From Sphingobium soli (lineage in GTDB: Bacteria > Pseudomonadota > Alphaproteobacteria > Sphingomonadales > Sphingomonadaceae), in assembly GCF_020782245.1 (NCBI RefSeq), contig NZ_JAJGNP010000001.1:186001-250000 (forward strand): a stretch of 64,000 nucleotides of DNA. Direction: 5' to 3'. The notes beneath the pieces were generated by a model. The model was given only the letters and a program-made list of their open reading frames with translations. It made no database searches and had not been told where the DNA came from. Made by a program: the position numbers and the translations under genes. Positions 26,267 through 35,031 of the stretch are shown here, one piece after another (the stretch's first letter is position 1; each line of letters starts with the position of its first letter).

Positions 26267-26311
26267 ATGGCTTAGGGCAACGGCATAATCCGCATATCGT
26301 TGGAGGGGCCG

Positions 26312-27178
26312 TTGCCGCACGTTGCTGATTCATCCTGGGTGCTGACTTTGGTCTGCGCCGATCGTGTCGGCATCGTCGCCGCCGTCAGCCAGTTTCTTGC
26401 GGAGCGAGGCGGGTTCATCACCGACAGCCAGCAATATGCCGATCGCGACGCGGACCTGTTCTTCATGCGCGTCGCGTTCGAGGCAACCGACGATCGGATG
26501 CGCGATACCCAGACCCTGCGCGCGGACTTTGCCACGATCGGTACGCGCTTCGCGATGGATTGGTCGCTGGAAGAAGCGCGCCACCGGCCCCGCATGCTGA
26601 TTGCGGTGTCGAAGGGATCGCACTGCCTGGCCGATCTGCTGCACCGGTGGCAGGCCGGTATGCTGGCGGTAGATATCATGGGGGTCGTGTCCAACCATCC
26701 CGACATGCGGCGCATCACCGAATGGCATGGCATCCCCTATCATGAGTTACCGCCGAACGGCGACAAGGCAGCGCAAGAGGCCGCGTTGCTCGACATTTTT
26801 GAGCGCGGCCGTTCCGATTATCTGATCCTGGCCCGCTATATGCAGGTGCTATCGGAGCAGATGGTCGATCGGCTGGCGGGGCGCTGCGTCAACATCCACC
26901 ACAGCTTCCTTCCTGGCTTCAAGGGCGCGCGCCCCTATCACCGGGCGCATGAGCGCGGAGTCAAGCTGATCGGTGCGACCGCGCATTTCGTCACCGCCGA
27001 CCTGGACGAAGGCCCGATCATCGAACAGGCGGTCGAGCGCGTCGATCATCGCGCCACGCCGGAGGACCTTATCCGCATCGGCCGCGATATCGAGGCGCAG
27101 GTGCTTGCCCGTGCGGTTTCCTGGATCGCCGACCGGCGCGTGCTGCGCAATGGCGGCAAGACGGTCGTTTTCCGATAG
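26312..27178 (+). CDS. purU: Formyltetrahydrofolate deformylase
   Basis: Hydrolyses 10-formyl-THF to formate and THF, balancing one-carbon pools. An N-terminal ACT domain (LTLVCADRVGIVAAVSQFLA) senses Met/Gly in E. coli. The formyltransferase fold follows, with RYMQVLSEQMVDRLAGRCVN, the catalytic NIHHSFLPGFKGARPYHRAH and GATAHFVTADLDEGPII. About 288 residues. I prefer the TTG at 26312, five bases after GGAGG; another in-frame TTG at 26300 would place that ribosome site inside the gene. It lies 45 bases after the AstD-like gene and may be co-transcribed. Confidence 0.93.
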   Translation: MPHVADSSWVLTLVCADRVGIVAAVSQFLAERGGFITDSQQYADRDADLFFMRVAFEATDDRMRDTQTLRADFATIGTRFAMDWSLEEARHRPRMLIAVSKGSHCLADLLHRWQAGMLAVDIMGVVSNHPDMRRITEWHGIPYHELPPNGDKAAQEAALLDIFERGRSDYLILARYMQVLSEQMVDRLAGRCVNIHHSFLPGFKGARPYHRAHERGVKLIGATAHFVTADLDEGPIIEQAVERVDHRATPEDLIRIGRDIEAQVLARAVSWIADRRVLRNGGKTVVFR

Positions 27179-27260
27179 GCGCCTAATTTTCTGGGCAACC
27201 GAATCGCCCTGCTCAGGCGCTGTGGAGCCTGTAGACCGTCAAAAAGCCAATGCGCGCTTT

Positions 27261-27350
27261 TCAGCCGACCAAGCTGTACAAAAACCAGCCTACAATCAGC
27301 AAGCTGGAGATAATGCAGATACGGTCGCCGAAAACATCAATACGAGACAT
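27261..27350 (-). CDS. Possible 29-residue single-helix membrane protein
   Basis: A short ORF in the 306-base gap between purU and the DUF2093 gene. It starts MSRIDVFGDRI and continues as one hydrophobic helix (CIISSLLIVGWFLYSLVG) to the stop. GAAGGAT lies nine bases upstream of the ATG, a good ribosome site. The charged N-terminus followed by one helix is typical of real bacterial small membrane proteins. The rest of the gap is comparatively AT-rich and shows no other coding pattern. No family is recognised, and at this length chance cannot be ruled out. Confidence 0.4.
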   Translation of the reverse strand: MSRIDVFGDRICIISSLLIVGWFLYSLVG

Positions 27351-27484
27351 GAATAGACATCCTTCACCCAGGAGCGATCTTCGTCGCTTCTGGCGAAAGA
27401 TTACAACAAAGCGGCCGTTAACGAAACTGGAAAATTGCGAAATGTGAAGGCCAGCTTGGAATAAAAACAGAAGGCTGATCGCGG

Positions 27485-27727
27485 CTAATCGCGCCTGGCA
27501 ATATCATTTTCAGCCACCGGATTCTGGTGGCGTAGATATGCCGCTGTCGCCTCTTCAGCCCCCCGATAGGCTTCCTGCCAGCGGGCGCTCCAATATTTCA
27601 GGTCCTGCAAATCGATGCGTGCGCCCGACACGGCGCAGAGCACAAATTGCCCGGGCCGGATGATCGCAAAATCCGCCGCATCATATTCCAGAACTGCCAA
27701 GCCCGGGACATCGCCGATCATCTGCAT
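27485..27727 (-). CDS. DUF2093 family protein
   Basis: 80 residues. It carries the family's core: DFAIIRPGQFVLCAVSGARI followed by LQDLKYWSARWQEAY. DUF2093 proteins are small cytoplasmic proteins of Alphaproteobacteria with no known role; the conserved cysteine after the FAIIRPG motif is present. Its ATG overlaps the stop of the flavoprotein gene in a TGATG junction, so it is translated by coupling. The pairing implies it could serve the oxidoreductase, but this is only positional. Confidence 0.85.
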   Translation of the reverse strand: MQMIGDVPGLAVLEYDAADFAIIRPGQFVLCAVSGARIDLQDLKYWSARWQEAYRGAEEATAAYLRHQNPVAENDIARRD

Positions 27728-29160
27728 CAATCGCCCGTCAGGATACGATCGACCAGTTGCTTTACGGTCGGGACGAATCCATTCGAATAGAAAGGATCCT
27801 GCTTGAAACGATAGGCCGCATGGCCCGCAAATAGCAGATTCTTGTCGAGATCGCCGCCATGAACCGATTCCTGGAGCGATTTCTGGATGCAGAAGCTGCG
27901 TGGATCGGCAAGGCGGCCTGTGGAGTTGGTCTCGCTATCCATCCAGCTGGAAAAGGCGCATTGGCTGAGGCAACCCATGCAATCTGTCTGATCCTTGCGG
28001 ATTTCCGCTTTTTCTTCTTCGGTTACGAACACCAGCGTATTGTCTGGCGTTTTCAGGGCGGAGGTGAAGCCAGCGCCGAACCATTGGCGGGCGCGCTGAA
28101 GATCGCCCAGCGTCACCCAGAAATTCTTGCCCTTTACGCCGACATCCAGCTGATGCGTGTGGTCGCCTGCCTGTTCCGTGCTGAAAGGAATTTGCCGTTC
28201 CGACCGCGCTTCGAGCGAGCGGAGAAAGGGATTGCGGATCGCCGAACTGTAGAAACCGGTTGGCGAAAATTTGTGTAGCAGAACGTCACCAGGCTCCAGG
28301 TGCAGCAGGCGATCTTTCCATTCCTGGGGGATGGGGCTTTCCTGCGTCAGCAACGGACGAGTGCCGAACTGGAACATGATGGAGCCAAGTTCGGGGTTAT
28401 CGATCCAGTCGTTCCAGTCCTTGAGCGCCCAGACACCCCCGGCCATGACGATGGGCACATCATCCGAAATGCCGCCTTCGCGCATCGTGTCGCGCAGTGC
28501 CTTGACGCGGGGATAGGGATCCTGCGGCGCACGTGGATCCTCGGCATTGGAAAGGCCATTATGACCGCCGGCCAGCCACGGATCTTCATAGACCACCGCC
28601 GCGAGCCATTCCGACGCCTTGGAATAGGCACGCTTCCACAACGCGCGGAAGGCGCGACCCGAAGACACGATGGGCAGATAGGACACGTCATAGGATGCCG
28701 CGATTTCGGAAAGCTTGTAAGGCATGCCCGCGCCGCAGGTGACGCCTGCCACCATACCGCGCGTCTTTTCCAATACGCCATGCAGCACACGCTGCGCGCC
28801 GCCCATTTCCCATAGGACGTTGATGTTGATCGCGCCCTTGCCCCCGGCAATCTCGAACGCGCGCTTCACCTGCTCGACCGCGCCATCGATCGCATAGGCG
28901 ATCAGTTCTTCATGCCGGTCGCGCCGGGTACGGCCATGGTAGATCTGGGGAATGATGTTACCGAAACTGTCATAGCTGTCCGCGTTGACTGCGGACACTG
29001 TTCCGATGCCACCGGCAGCTGCCCACGCACCTGAACTGGCGTGGTTGGACACGGCGACACCCTTGCCGCCTTCGACCAGCGGCCAGACTTCGCGGCCGCC
29101 ATAGACGATGGGCTTCAACCCCTTGAACAACGACATCTCCTGCACATGCGCCCGATCCAT
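27727..29160 (-). CDS. Nitronate monooxygenase-like flavoprotein with Cys-rich C-terminus
   Basis: 477 residues, longer than typical nitronate monooxygenases (about 320-380). The FMN-binding TIM-barrel signatures are present: SNHASSGAWAAAGGIGTVSA, GVTCGAGMPYKLSEI, GGHNGLSNAEDP, PIVMAGGVWALKDWNDWI, GSIMFQFGTRPLLTQES. The extra C-terminal part holds Cys394-x2-Cys397-x3-Cys401 and Cys424, a possible metal or iron-sulfur site. The reaction is uncertain: nitronate oxidation, NAD(P)H:quinone reduction and enoyl reductase roles all occur in the family. The start at 29160 is assumed; an in-frame ATG nearer the barrel (MSLFKG) has CAGGAG in front. Confidence 0.8.
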   Translation of the reverse strand: MDRAHVQEMSLFKGLKPIVYGGREVWPLVEGGKGVAVSNHASSGAWAAAGGIGTVSAVNADSYDSFGNIIPQIYHGRTRRDRHEELIAYAIDGAVEQVKRAFEIAGGKGAININVLWEMGGAQRVLHGVLEKTRGMVAGVTCGAGMPYKLSEIAASYDVSYLPIVSSGRAFRALWKRAYSKASEWLAAVVYEDPWLAGGHNGLSNAEDPRAPQDPYPRVKALRDTMREGGISDDVPIVMAGGVWALKDWNDWIDNPELGSIMFQFGTRPLLTQESPIPQEWKDRLLHLEPGDVLLHKFSPTGFYSSAIRNPFLRSLEARSERQIPFSTEQAGDHTHQLDVGVKGKNFWVTLGDLQRARQWFGAGFTSALKTPDNTLVFVTEEEKAEIRKDQTDCMGCLSQCAFSSWMDSETNSTGRLADPRSFCIQKSLQESVHGGDLDKNLLFAGHAAYRFKQDPFYSNGFVPTVKQLVDRILTGD

Positions 29161-29217
29161 GTCCGGGTAAAGCGACCTTATAGCAGCATCGGCTGCCCAT
29201 GACGAATTTCGCGCGCC

Positions 29218-30351
29218 CTAGCGCAAAATCATGGGGCTGGCCAGAGCTTCGCCGTAGAGAGACGCATAAGCATTTACCATAGTTTCCTCCGCGAAATCGC
29301 GGGCGGCGCGCGCCTGATTGGCGGCGCCCAGCCGGGCACGCAGTTCAGTGTCAGCAGCCAGTTGCCCGAGCGCGTGAGCCAGCCCTTGCTCATCGCATAC
29401 GACGAAGGGGCGGTTTTCCGGCGCAACCATGTTGGCGACATCACCGACATCCATCGAAGCAGCAGGCAGTCCGGCCGCCATAGCCTCCACCAGCGAAATC
29501 GGAAATTGCTCGCTATCCGAAGACAGGGCAAAGATATCGAACAGACCGACGAAGCGCCAGGGACGGTCAAGAAAGCCCGCCATGTGCATATCGTGCAGTC
29601 CGTGGGCGGCCGCCTCGGCGATGATCGCCGCTCGCTCAGGCCCTTCCCCCACCACGACCAATTGCAGCCGATCCTTGTGCGCTGCGACCGCACGGACCAG
29701 CCGGGGGATATTCTTGACCGCGCGCAATCCGGCAAGCGTGCCGACCAGCAGCTTGCCGGGCGTGCGCACCAGACCGGGAATCGCGTCTGTCACTGGCGGG
29801 ACGCCATAGCGCGCGACGTCAATGCCATTGCGGATAAGGTGCAGCCTATGCGCGGGTTGCTTCCAGACGTTGCACGCAATGCTTTCCAGCAGCACCGAAG
29901 GCACGACAAGGCCATGCGCCCGTTGGAGCGCAATGCGGCGAAAAAGATTGCGCTTGGTCTTTAATCCCTCTGCCTCATCCGCATTGAAGCCATCTTCATG
30001 ATGGATGAGCGGCGGCAGCCCCTTGGCAGTCCCGCCGCCCAGGCGATGGGCCATCACTGCGTCCATCGCCCCCCAATTATAAGTCAGGACAAGGTTGAAG
30101 CCTTTGAGGAAAGCACGGATTTCGCGATAGCGCGCAAAGCCGGGCTTGCCCGCAAAGGACGGGGCATCGGGATAAGCGACCTCAATACCCGGATCGATGG
30201 CGTCGCGCGCGCCCATGGCGAACGGGTCGGCGCTCATAATGCTGTGGCGCGCCTTGTCGCCCCAGATGTTCATCAGGCGGGTTGCGCGCGCTTCCTTACC
30301 GCCGAGGGAAAAGCTGCCATGGACATGGAGAATATGCGGTGGTTCAGCCAC
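29218..30351 (-). CDS. GT-B glycosyltransferase, family 4-like
   Basis: 377 residues from a GTG at 30351 that overlaps the end of the upstream hydrolase by eight bases. The N-terminal half has HILHVHGSFSLGGKEARATR, a donor/acceptor loop typical of GT4. The C-terminal half has LLVGTLAGLRAVKNIPRLVR, LVVVGEGPERAAII and the E-x7-E motif in SDSEQFPISLVEAMAAGLPA. Such enzymes transfer sugars from nucleotide donors to lipid carriers or cell-surface glycans. No other polysaccharide genes are near, so its product is unknown. The open frame extends upstream to 30483 but lies inside the hydrolase gene there. Confidence 0.85.
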   Translation of the reverse strand: MAEPPHILHVHGSFSLGGKEARATRLMNIWGDKARHSIMSADPFAMGARDAIDPGIEVAYPDAPSFAGKPGFARYREIRAFLKGFNLVLTYNWGAMDAVMAHRLGGGTAKGLPPLIHHEDGFNADEAEGLKTKRNLFRRIALQRAHGLVVPSVLLESIACNVWKQPAHRLHLIRNGIDVARYGVPPVTDAIPGLVRTPGKLLVGTLAGLRAVKNIPRLVRAVAAHKDRLQLVVVGEGPERAAIIAEAAAHGLHDMHMAGFLDRPWRFVGLFDIFALSSDSEQFPISLVEAMAAGLPAASMDVGDVANMVAPENRPFVVCDEQGLAHALGQLAADTELRARLGAANQARAARDFAEETMVNAYASLYGEALASPMILR

Positions 30352-31219
30352 GCAACACCCGATCGAGCAGCCGGTCGATCGCAGCCAGACTCTCGGGTTC
30401 GTCGAGCACTGGCGCATGGCCCACATCAGGCACGGTGACCAGTTCAGCGCTTTCGCCAATGTCGCGCGCCATCCGAAGGGCATTGTCGGCGCTCAGCAGA
30501 TCGGAACGCGACCCGCGCAGCAGCAGCGTCGGAATACCGCCAAAGGCGGGCATGACGGGCCACATATCGACTCCGGTTTCGCTGCCCATCGCGCGAATGG
30601 GTTCGGCGATCTTCATGTCATAGTCCAGCACGATGCGCCCGCCGCTGTTGAGGCGATAGAGGCGCTTGGCCATGGCGATCCATTGTTCCAGGCCATAGCC
30701 CGGATAAACGTCACCATTGGCGTCAGCGAGCGCGCGGGCGGCATGAACCCAGGTCGGATGGGATTGCCCGACGCCGACATAGGAGCGGATGCGGTCAAGC
30801 CCGGCGGGGTCCAGCGCCGGGCCAACATCATTGAGCAACGCGCCCGCAAGCCATTCGCGATGGGTGGCAGCGATCAACATGGTAAGGATGCCGCCCAGCG
30901 ACGTTCCGATCGCGACGAATCTGGTGATAGCCAGATCGGCGAGCAGGCGGCTGATATCCTGGAGATAGGTCAGCGGCACATAGCTCATCGCGTCCTTGGC
31001 ATAGGCGCTTTCCGCACGGCCGCGCATGTCGGGACAAATAAGGCGCCATTGGCCCGAAAGTCGTTCAGCCAGCGGCTCGAAATCGCGCGCATTGCGCGTC
31101 AGGCCGGGCAGGCAAAGCAAAGGCGGCCGACCATCATCGGCGCCTTGCCTGATATAATCCCGATAATGGAGCCGCAGCCCGTCGGGTGACCACCAATATC
31201 CATCCGTATAGCCGGTCAA
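30344..31219 (-). CDS. Alpha/beta hydrolase
   Basis: About 291 residues. Oxyanion segment LLCLPGLTRNARDFEPLAER, nucleophile elbow FVAIGTSLGGILTMLIAATH (Ser in GTSLGG), acid Asp near LLLRGSRSDLLSA, and His in VPDVGHAPVLDEPE. The substrate is unknown. I chose TTG at 31219 because GGAAGGA lies seven bases upstream; an in-frame ATG at 31258 would overlap the divergent selO start. The stop lies within the start of the glycosyltransferase gene, indicating translational coupling of the two. Confidence 0.85.
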   Translation of the reverse strand: MTGYTDGYWWSPDGLRLHYRDYIRQGADDGRPPLLCLPGLTRNARDFEPLAERLSGQWRLICPDMRGRAESAYAKDAMSYVPLTYLQDISRLLADLAITRFVAIGTSLGGILTMLIAATHREWLAGALLNDVGPALDPAGLDRIRSYVGVGQSHPTWVHAARALADANGDVYPGYGLEQWIAMAKRLYRLNSGGRIVLDYDMKIAEPIRAMGSETGVDMWPVMPAFGGIPTLLLRGSRSDLLSADNALRMARDIGESAELVTVPDVGHAPVLDEPESLAAIDRLLDRVLRG

Positions 31220-31256
31220 ACTTGATCCTTCCGCCCTGACACCCCCATATCGCCGC

Positions 31257-32651
31257 ATGAGCCAGACGCCGCAAGCCGCCAATTATCGTCCCGCGACCGA
31301 AATCGACGCGTTGATGCCCGACATCGCCGATCCAGTGGCCGCCGCCGATTTCCCAAAGACGATCCTGCGCTATCGCAATGACCGTGCTGCGGCTGATGTT
31401 GGGCTCGATGGGCTGACTGATGATGCCTGGATCGCCCATTTCGGCCGCTTTGCGCCGCTGGCAGGCAGCCTGCCCCAGCCGCTGGCGCTGCGCTATCATG
31501 GCCACCAGTTCCGCCATTATAATCCCGACATCGGTGATGGCCGTGGGTTCCTGTTTGCCCAGTTGCGCGACCACCAAGGCCGCCTGATGGACCTTGGCAC
31601 CAAGGGATCGGGACAAACCCCCCATAGCCGCTTTGGCGACGGGCGGCTGACGCTGAAGGGCGGCGTGCGCGAGATTCTGGCGACGGAAATGCTGGAGGCC
31701 CTGGGCGTCAATACGTCGCGCACGCTCTCCATTATCGAGACGGGCGAAGCGCTGGAGCGCAATGACGAGCCGTCCCCGACACGGGGCGCCGCCATGGTGC
31801 GCCTGAGCCATTCCCATATCCGCATCGGCACATTCCAGAGGGCGGCATTTCTGGAAGACACAGCGCTGCTGGAGCGATTGACCGATTATGCGCTGAGGCA
31901 TCTATACGACGAGATGCCTGGAGATGATCCTGCGGCCCAATTGCTCGGCCTTGTGGTCGAGCGCACCGCCGATCTGGCTGCAAGCTATATGGTGGCGGGC
32001 TTCGTCCACGGCGTGCTCAACAGCGACAATATCAACGTCACGGGCGAGAGTTTCGACTATGGCCCCTGGCGGTTCACGCCATTATGGGAGCCCGCCTTCA
32101 CCGCCGCCTATTTCGACCATGGCGGCCTTTACGCCTTCGGTCGGCAGGCCGAGGCTATCCATTGGGACGTGGCACAACTGGCCGTGTCGCTTCGGGTGAT
32201 CACGCCGGCAGAGCCGCTCATAGCGCAACTGGAACGCTTTCCAGACCTGTATGGCGCTGCCGTGCAGCGGCGTTTCTGCTGGCGGCTTGGCGTTCAGGAA
32301 AATGCGCAGTCCGGTTCGATGATCGAGGCGGCCGTACGCGGCATGACGCAAACCGGCACGCCTATCGACCGGTTCTTCCATGACTGGCGCGGCGGCGTCG
32401 CGCCCGCACCTGCTGTCTATGCAGATGCGGCATGGGCGCCGTTCCGGGAGAGCATCGTGGCGTGCGAGCCGGAGCCTGATGCCCGAATGCATGATTACTG
32501 GCAGGATGCAGAACCGTGTTCGATGCACATCGAAGAGGTCGAGGCGATCTGGAGCGCCATCGACCGGCATGATGATTGGGAACCGCTCTATGCCAAGGTC
32601 GCTGCGATCCGTCGCATGGGCGCGGCGCATGGCAGCGGGTCAGTGGCATGA
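31257..32651 (+). CDS. selO: Protein adenylyltransferase SelO (YdiU)
   Basis: 464 residues. A pseudokinase that transfers AMP from ATP to Ser/Thr/Tyr of target proteins during oxidative stress. Family landmarks: LALRYHGHQFRHYNPDIGDG, FAQLRDHQGRLMDLGTKGSG, TPHSRFGDGRLTLKGGVREI, LGVNTSRTLSIIETGEAL, and the metal-binding VHGVLNSDNINVTGESFDYG. The C-terminus ends GSGSVA without the selenocysteine/cysteine-containing tail of the long form. No ribosome site is evident. Its start codon overlaps the alternative start of the divergent hydrolase, so the two genes probably have interleaved promoters. Confidence 0.93.
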   Translation: MSQTPQAANYRPATEIDALMPDIADPVAAADFPKTILRYRNDRAAADVGLDGLTDDAWIAHFGRFAPLAGSLPQPLALRYHGHQFRHYNPDIGDGRGFLFAQLRDHQGRLMDLGTKGSGQTPHSRFGDGRLTLKGGVREILATEMLEALGVNTSRTLSIIETGEALERNDEPSPTRGAAMVRLSHSHIRIGTFQRAAFLEDTALLERLTDYALRHLYDEMPGDDPAAQLLGLVVERTADLAASYMVAGFVHGVLNSDNINVTGESFDYGPWRFTPLWEPAFTAAYFDHGGLYAFGRQAEAIHWDVAQLAVSLRVITPAEPLIAQLERFPDLYGAAVQRRFCWRLGVQENAQSGSMIEAAVRGMTQTGTPIDRFFHDWRGGVAPAPAVYADAAWAPFRESIVACEPEPDARMHDYWQDAEPCSMHIEEVEAIWSAIDRHDDWEPLYAKVAAIRRMGAAHGSGSVA

Positions 32652-32702
32652 TCCCGACACCCTCTCATTTCGTTAACCAATTTCCCGCATAGCGTTATCC
32701 AA

Positions 32703-34136
32703 ATGGTCGCGTCGCTTACATCCCACGAACCCGCCACGGGCACCCTGCTTTGGCAGGGGGAGCCGGGCGATGTCGAAGCGGAAGTCGCCGCGGCGCGCGC
32801 GAGCTGGCCGCGATGGGCGGCGCAGCCCATCGCCTATCGCATCGAAACGCTGCGCCGCTTCGTCAATGTCGTTCGGCGCGAAGACGAAGCGCTGGCCGAC
32901 CTGATCGCGCGAGAAACAGGAAAGCCGCTTTGGGAGGCGCGCGACGAAGTAGCGGCGTTGATGGGCAAGGTCGATATCAGCGTCGCCGCCTATTCGGAAC
33001 GCACAGGTCAACGTCGGCTGGAAGCCAATATGGGCGCACGCCAGTCCGTCCGGCACAAACCCCATGGCGTCATGGCAGTGTTGGGACCTTACAATGCCCC
33101 TGCGCAACTACCGGGCGCACATATCATCCCTGCGCTGCTCGCGGGCAATGCCGTCGTGTTCAAACCCTCTGACCGGACCCCGGCCGTTGGCGAAATGCTG
33201 GTGCGGTTGCTGCACGAAGCGGGAATTCCAACAGGCGCGATGCGATTGTTGCAGGGTGGCCCCGACATAGGGAAGGCACTGGCTTCCCACGCGGATGTCG
33301 GCGGCATATTATTCACCGGGTCTGCGCAAACCGGTATTGCGATCAACCGCCAATTCGCGGCGCAGCCGTCGAAGATCCTGGCACTGGAAATGGGCGGCAA
33401 CAATCCCATCCTGGTGTGGGATACGCCAGAAATTCCGGCGGCCGCCGCCATCGTCGTGCAATCCGCCTTCCTGACGAGCGGGCAAAGATGCACTGCTGCC
33501 AGTCGCCTGATCGTGCGGGACAACATCGCCGACACGCTGATTGCCGAAGTCAAGAAACTGGCCGACCGCTTGATCGTCGATCAGCCCCATGCGACGCCGA
33601 CGCCCTATATGGGTCCGGTCATCGACAATCAGGTCGCGGACGGTTTGACCGAAAGCTTTCTGTGGCTGATGAGCAATGGCGGGCGCCCGATCAAGCATAT
33701 GGTGCGCACACGGCCCGGCCTCCCTTTCCTCAGTCCAGCGATCATCGATGTGACGAATATGAAGGAACGGCCCGATGTCGAGCTGTTCGGACCCTTGTTG
33801 CAGGTGATCCGGGTGAGCGATTTCGGCGAGGCGATCGCGGAGGCCAATAACAGCCGCTATGGGCTGGCGGCTTCGCTCGTCGGCGGATCACCGGAACAAT
33901 ATAATCAATTCTGGTCCAATGTCCGCGCCGGCGTCATTCACTGGAATCGTCCCACCAACGGCGCAGCATCCAATGCGCCGTTCGGGGGCATCGGCATTTC
34001 GGGCAACCATCGGCCAGGCGCCTATTATGCCGCGGACTATTGCGCCTATCCCGTCGTTTCGGCGGAGCTGGAGAAGCCACGCGCCTCCATTGGCGTTGGC
34101 CTTAAGGACATAGACGTCAGCGCGATGGGCGAATGA
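32703..34136 (+). CDS. AstD-type semialdehyde dehydrogenase, copy 2
   Basis: 477 residues, clear paralogue of the gene at 24857. Signatures: ARETGKPLWEARDEVAALMG, GVMAVLGPYNAPAQLPGAHI, ILALEMGGNNPILVW with catalytic Glu, SAFLTSGQRCTAASRLI with catalytic Cys, and the same ending GNHRPGAYYAADYCAYP. It could be the true arginine-pathway AstD or a second semialdehyde enzyme. It begins 51 bases after selO on the same strand but has no obvious ribosome site. Two AstD-like genes within 10 kb suggest that each copy has its own substrate. Confidence 0.85.
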   Translation: MVASLTSHEPATGTLLWQGEPGDVEAEVAAARASWPRWAAQPIAYRIETLRRFVNVVRREDEALADLIARETGKPLWEARDEVAALMGKVDISVAAYSERTGQRRLEANMGARQSVRHKPHGVMAVLGPYNAPAQLPGAHIIPALLAGNAVVFKPSDRTPAVGEMLVRLLHEAGIPTGAMRLLQGGPDIGKALASHADVGGILFTGSAQTGIAINRQFAAQPSKILALEMGGNNPILVWDTPEIPAAAAIVVQSAFLTSGQRCTAASRLIVRDNIADTLIAEVKKLADRLIVDQPHATPTPYMGPVIDNQVADGLTESFLWLMSNGGRPIKHMVRTRPGLPFLSPAIIDVTNMKERPDVELFGPLLQVIRVSDFGEAIAEANNSRYGLAASLVGGSPEQYNQFWSNVRAGVIHWNRPTNGAASNAPFGGIGISGNHRPGAYYAADYCAYPVVSAELEKPRASIGVGLKDIDVSAMGE

Positions 34137-34224
34137 GGCTGGCGTCGGCGCAAAAACATTTCCTAATCCCCCGCATATCCATTCTGAATTGAACTGCGAC
34201 GGGGCATTGGCCATCTGCAATGGC

Positions 34225-35031
34225 ATGGATGACATTATCCCTGCCACCGTCTTTTTGGTCGGCGCAGGTCCGGGCGATCCGGACTTGCTGACGATCAAAG
34301 CCGCACGCCTGATCGGCGAGGCCGACGTCATCGTGCATGACGGTCTGGTGTCGGACGCTATCCTGGCGCTGGCTTCGCCGGACGCAGAGCTTATTTCGGT
34401 CGCCAAGCAACGCAGCCGCCATTCCATGCCGCAGGATGCGATCAATGTCTTACTGATCGATCTGGCGCGCGAAGGGCGCAAGATCGTGCGGTTGAAGGGT
34501 GGCGATCCTTTCATCTTTGGCCGGGGCGGCGAGGAAGTGGATGCCTGCCGCACGGCGGGCGTGCCGGTCGAGGTGGTTCCGGGCATCAGCGCAGCCATCG
34601 GTAGCGCGGCGCAGGCGCAGCTTCCCCTTACCCATCGCGCCGCGTCCAGCGCCGTGACCTTTGTCGCTGGCCAGTGCAAGGGCCTGTCGGATCAGGACTG
34701 GTCGGGCCTGGCGGGAATCGGGCGTACGCTCGCCATCTATATGGGCGTAGCGACCGCGACCGATATTGCCGACAAATTGATCGCGGACGGCGTTTCGCCC
34801 GCGCTGCCAGTAGCGGTTCTGGAAAACGGAACCCGGCCCCAGATGCGGACGCTGCGGACATTGCTTGCCGATCTGGGCGACATGGTGGTGCGCGAAAAAA
34901 TTGCCAGCCCGGCGCTGATCGTGGTGGGCGAAGTGGCGGCACACGCACTGGCGCATGATATGCTCGACGCCTGCCGTGCGCTGGCAAACACTCAAGAAGG
35001 TCGGGCCACCGGCGGGAAAAGGGTAGAATGA
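34225..35031 (+). CDS. cobA: Uroporphyrinogen-III C-methyltransferase
   Basis: 268 residues from ATG 34225. Uses SAM to methylate uroporphyrinogen III to precorrin-2, the siroheme precursor. Tetrapyrrole methylase signatures: FLVGAGPGDPDLLTIKAARL, VRLKGGDPFIFGRGGEE, VVPGISAAIGSAAQAQLPLT, THRAASSAVTFVAGQ. An upstream in-frame TTG (34189) is possible but has no ribosome site. This is the single-domain form, so the oxidase/ferrochelatase step must be elsewhere. The gene heads the sulfite reductase operon and overlaps the next by four bases, which matches the siroheme demand of CysI. Confidence 0.95.
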   Translation: MDDIIPATVFLVGAGPGDPDLLTIKAARLIGEADVIVHDGLVSDAILALASPDAELISVAKQRSRHSMPQDAINVLLIDLAREGRKIVRLKGGDPFIFGRGGEEVDACRTAGVPVEVVPGISAAIGSAAQAQLPLTHRAASSAVTFVAGQCKGLSDQDWSGLAGIGRTLAIYMGVATATDIADKLIADGVSPALPVAVLENGTRPQMRTLRTLLADLGDMVVREKIASPALIVVGEVAAHALAHDMLDACRALANTQEGRATGGKRVE

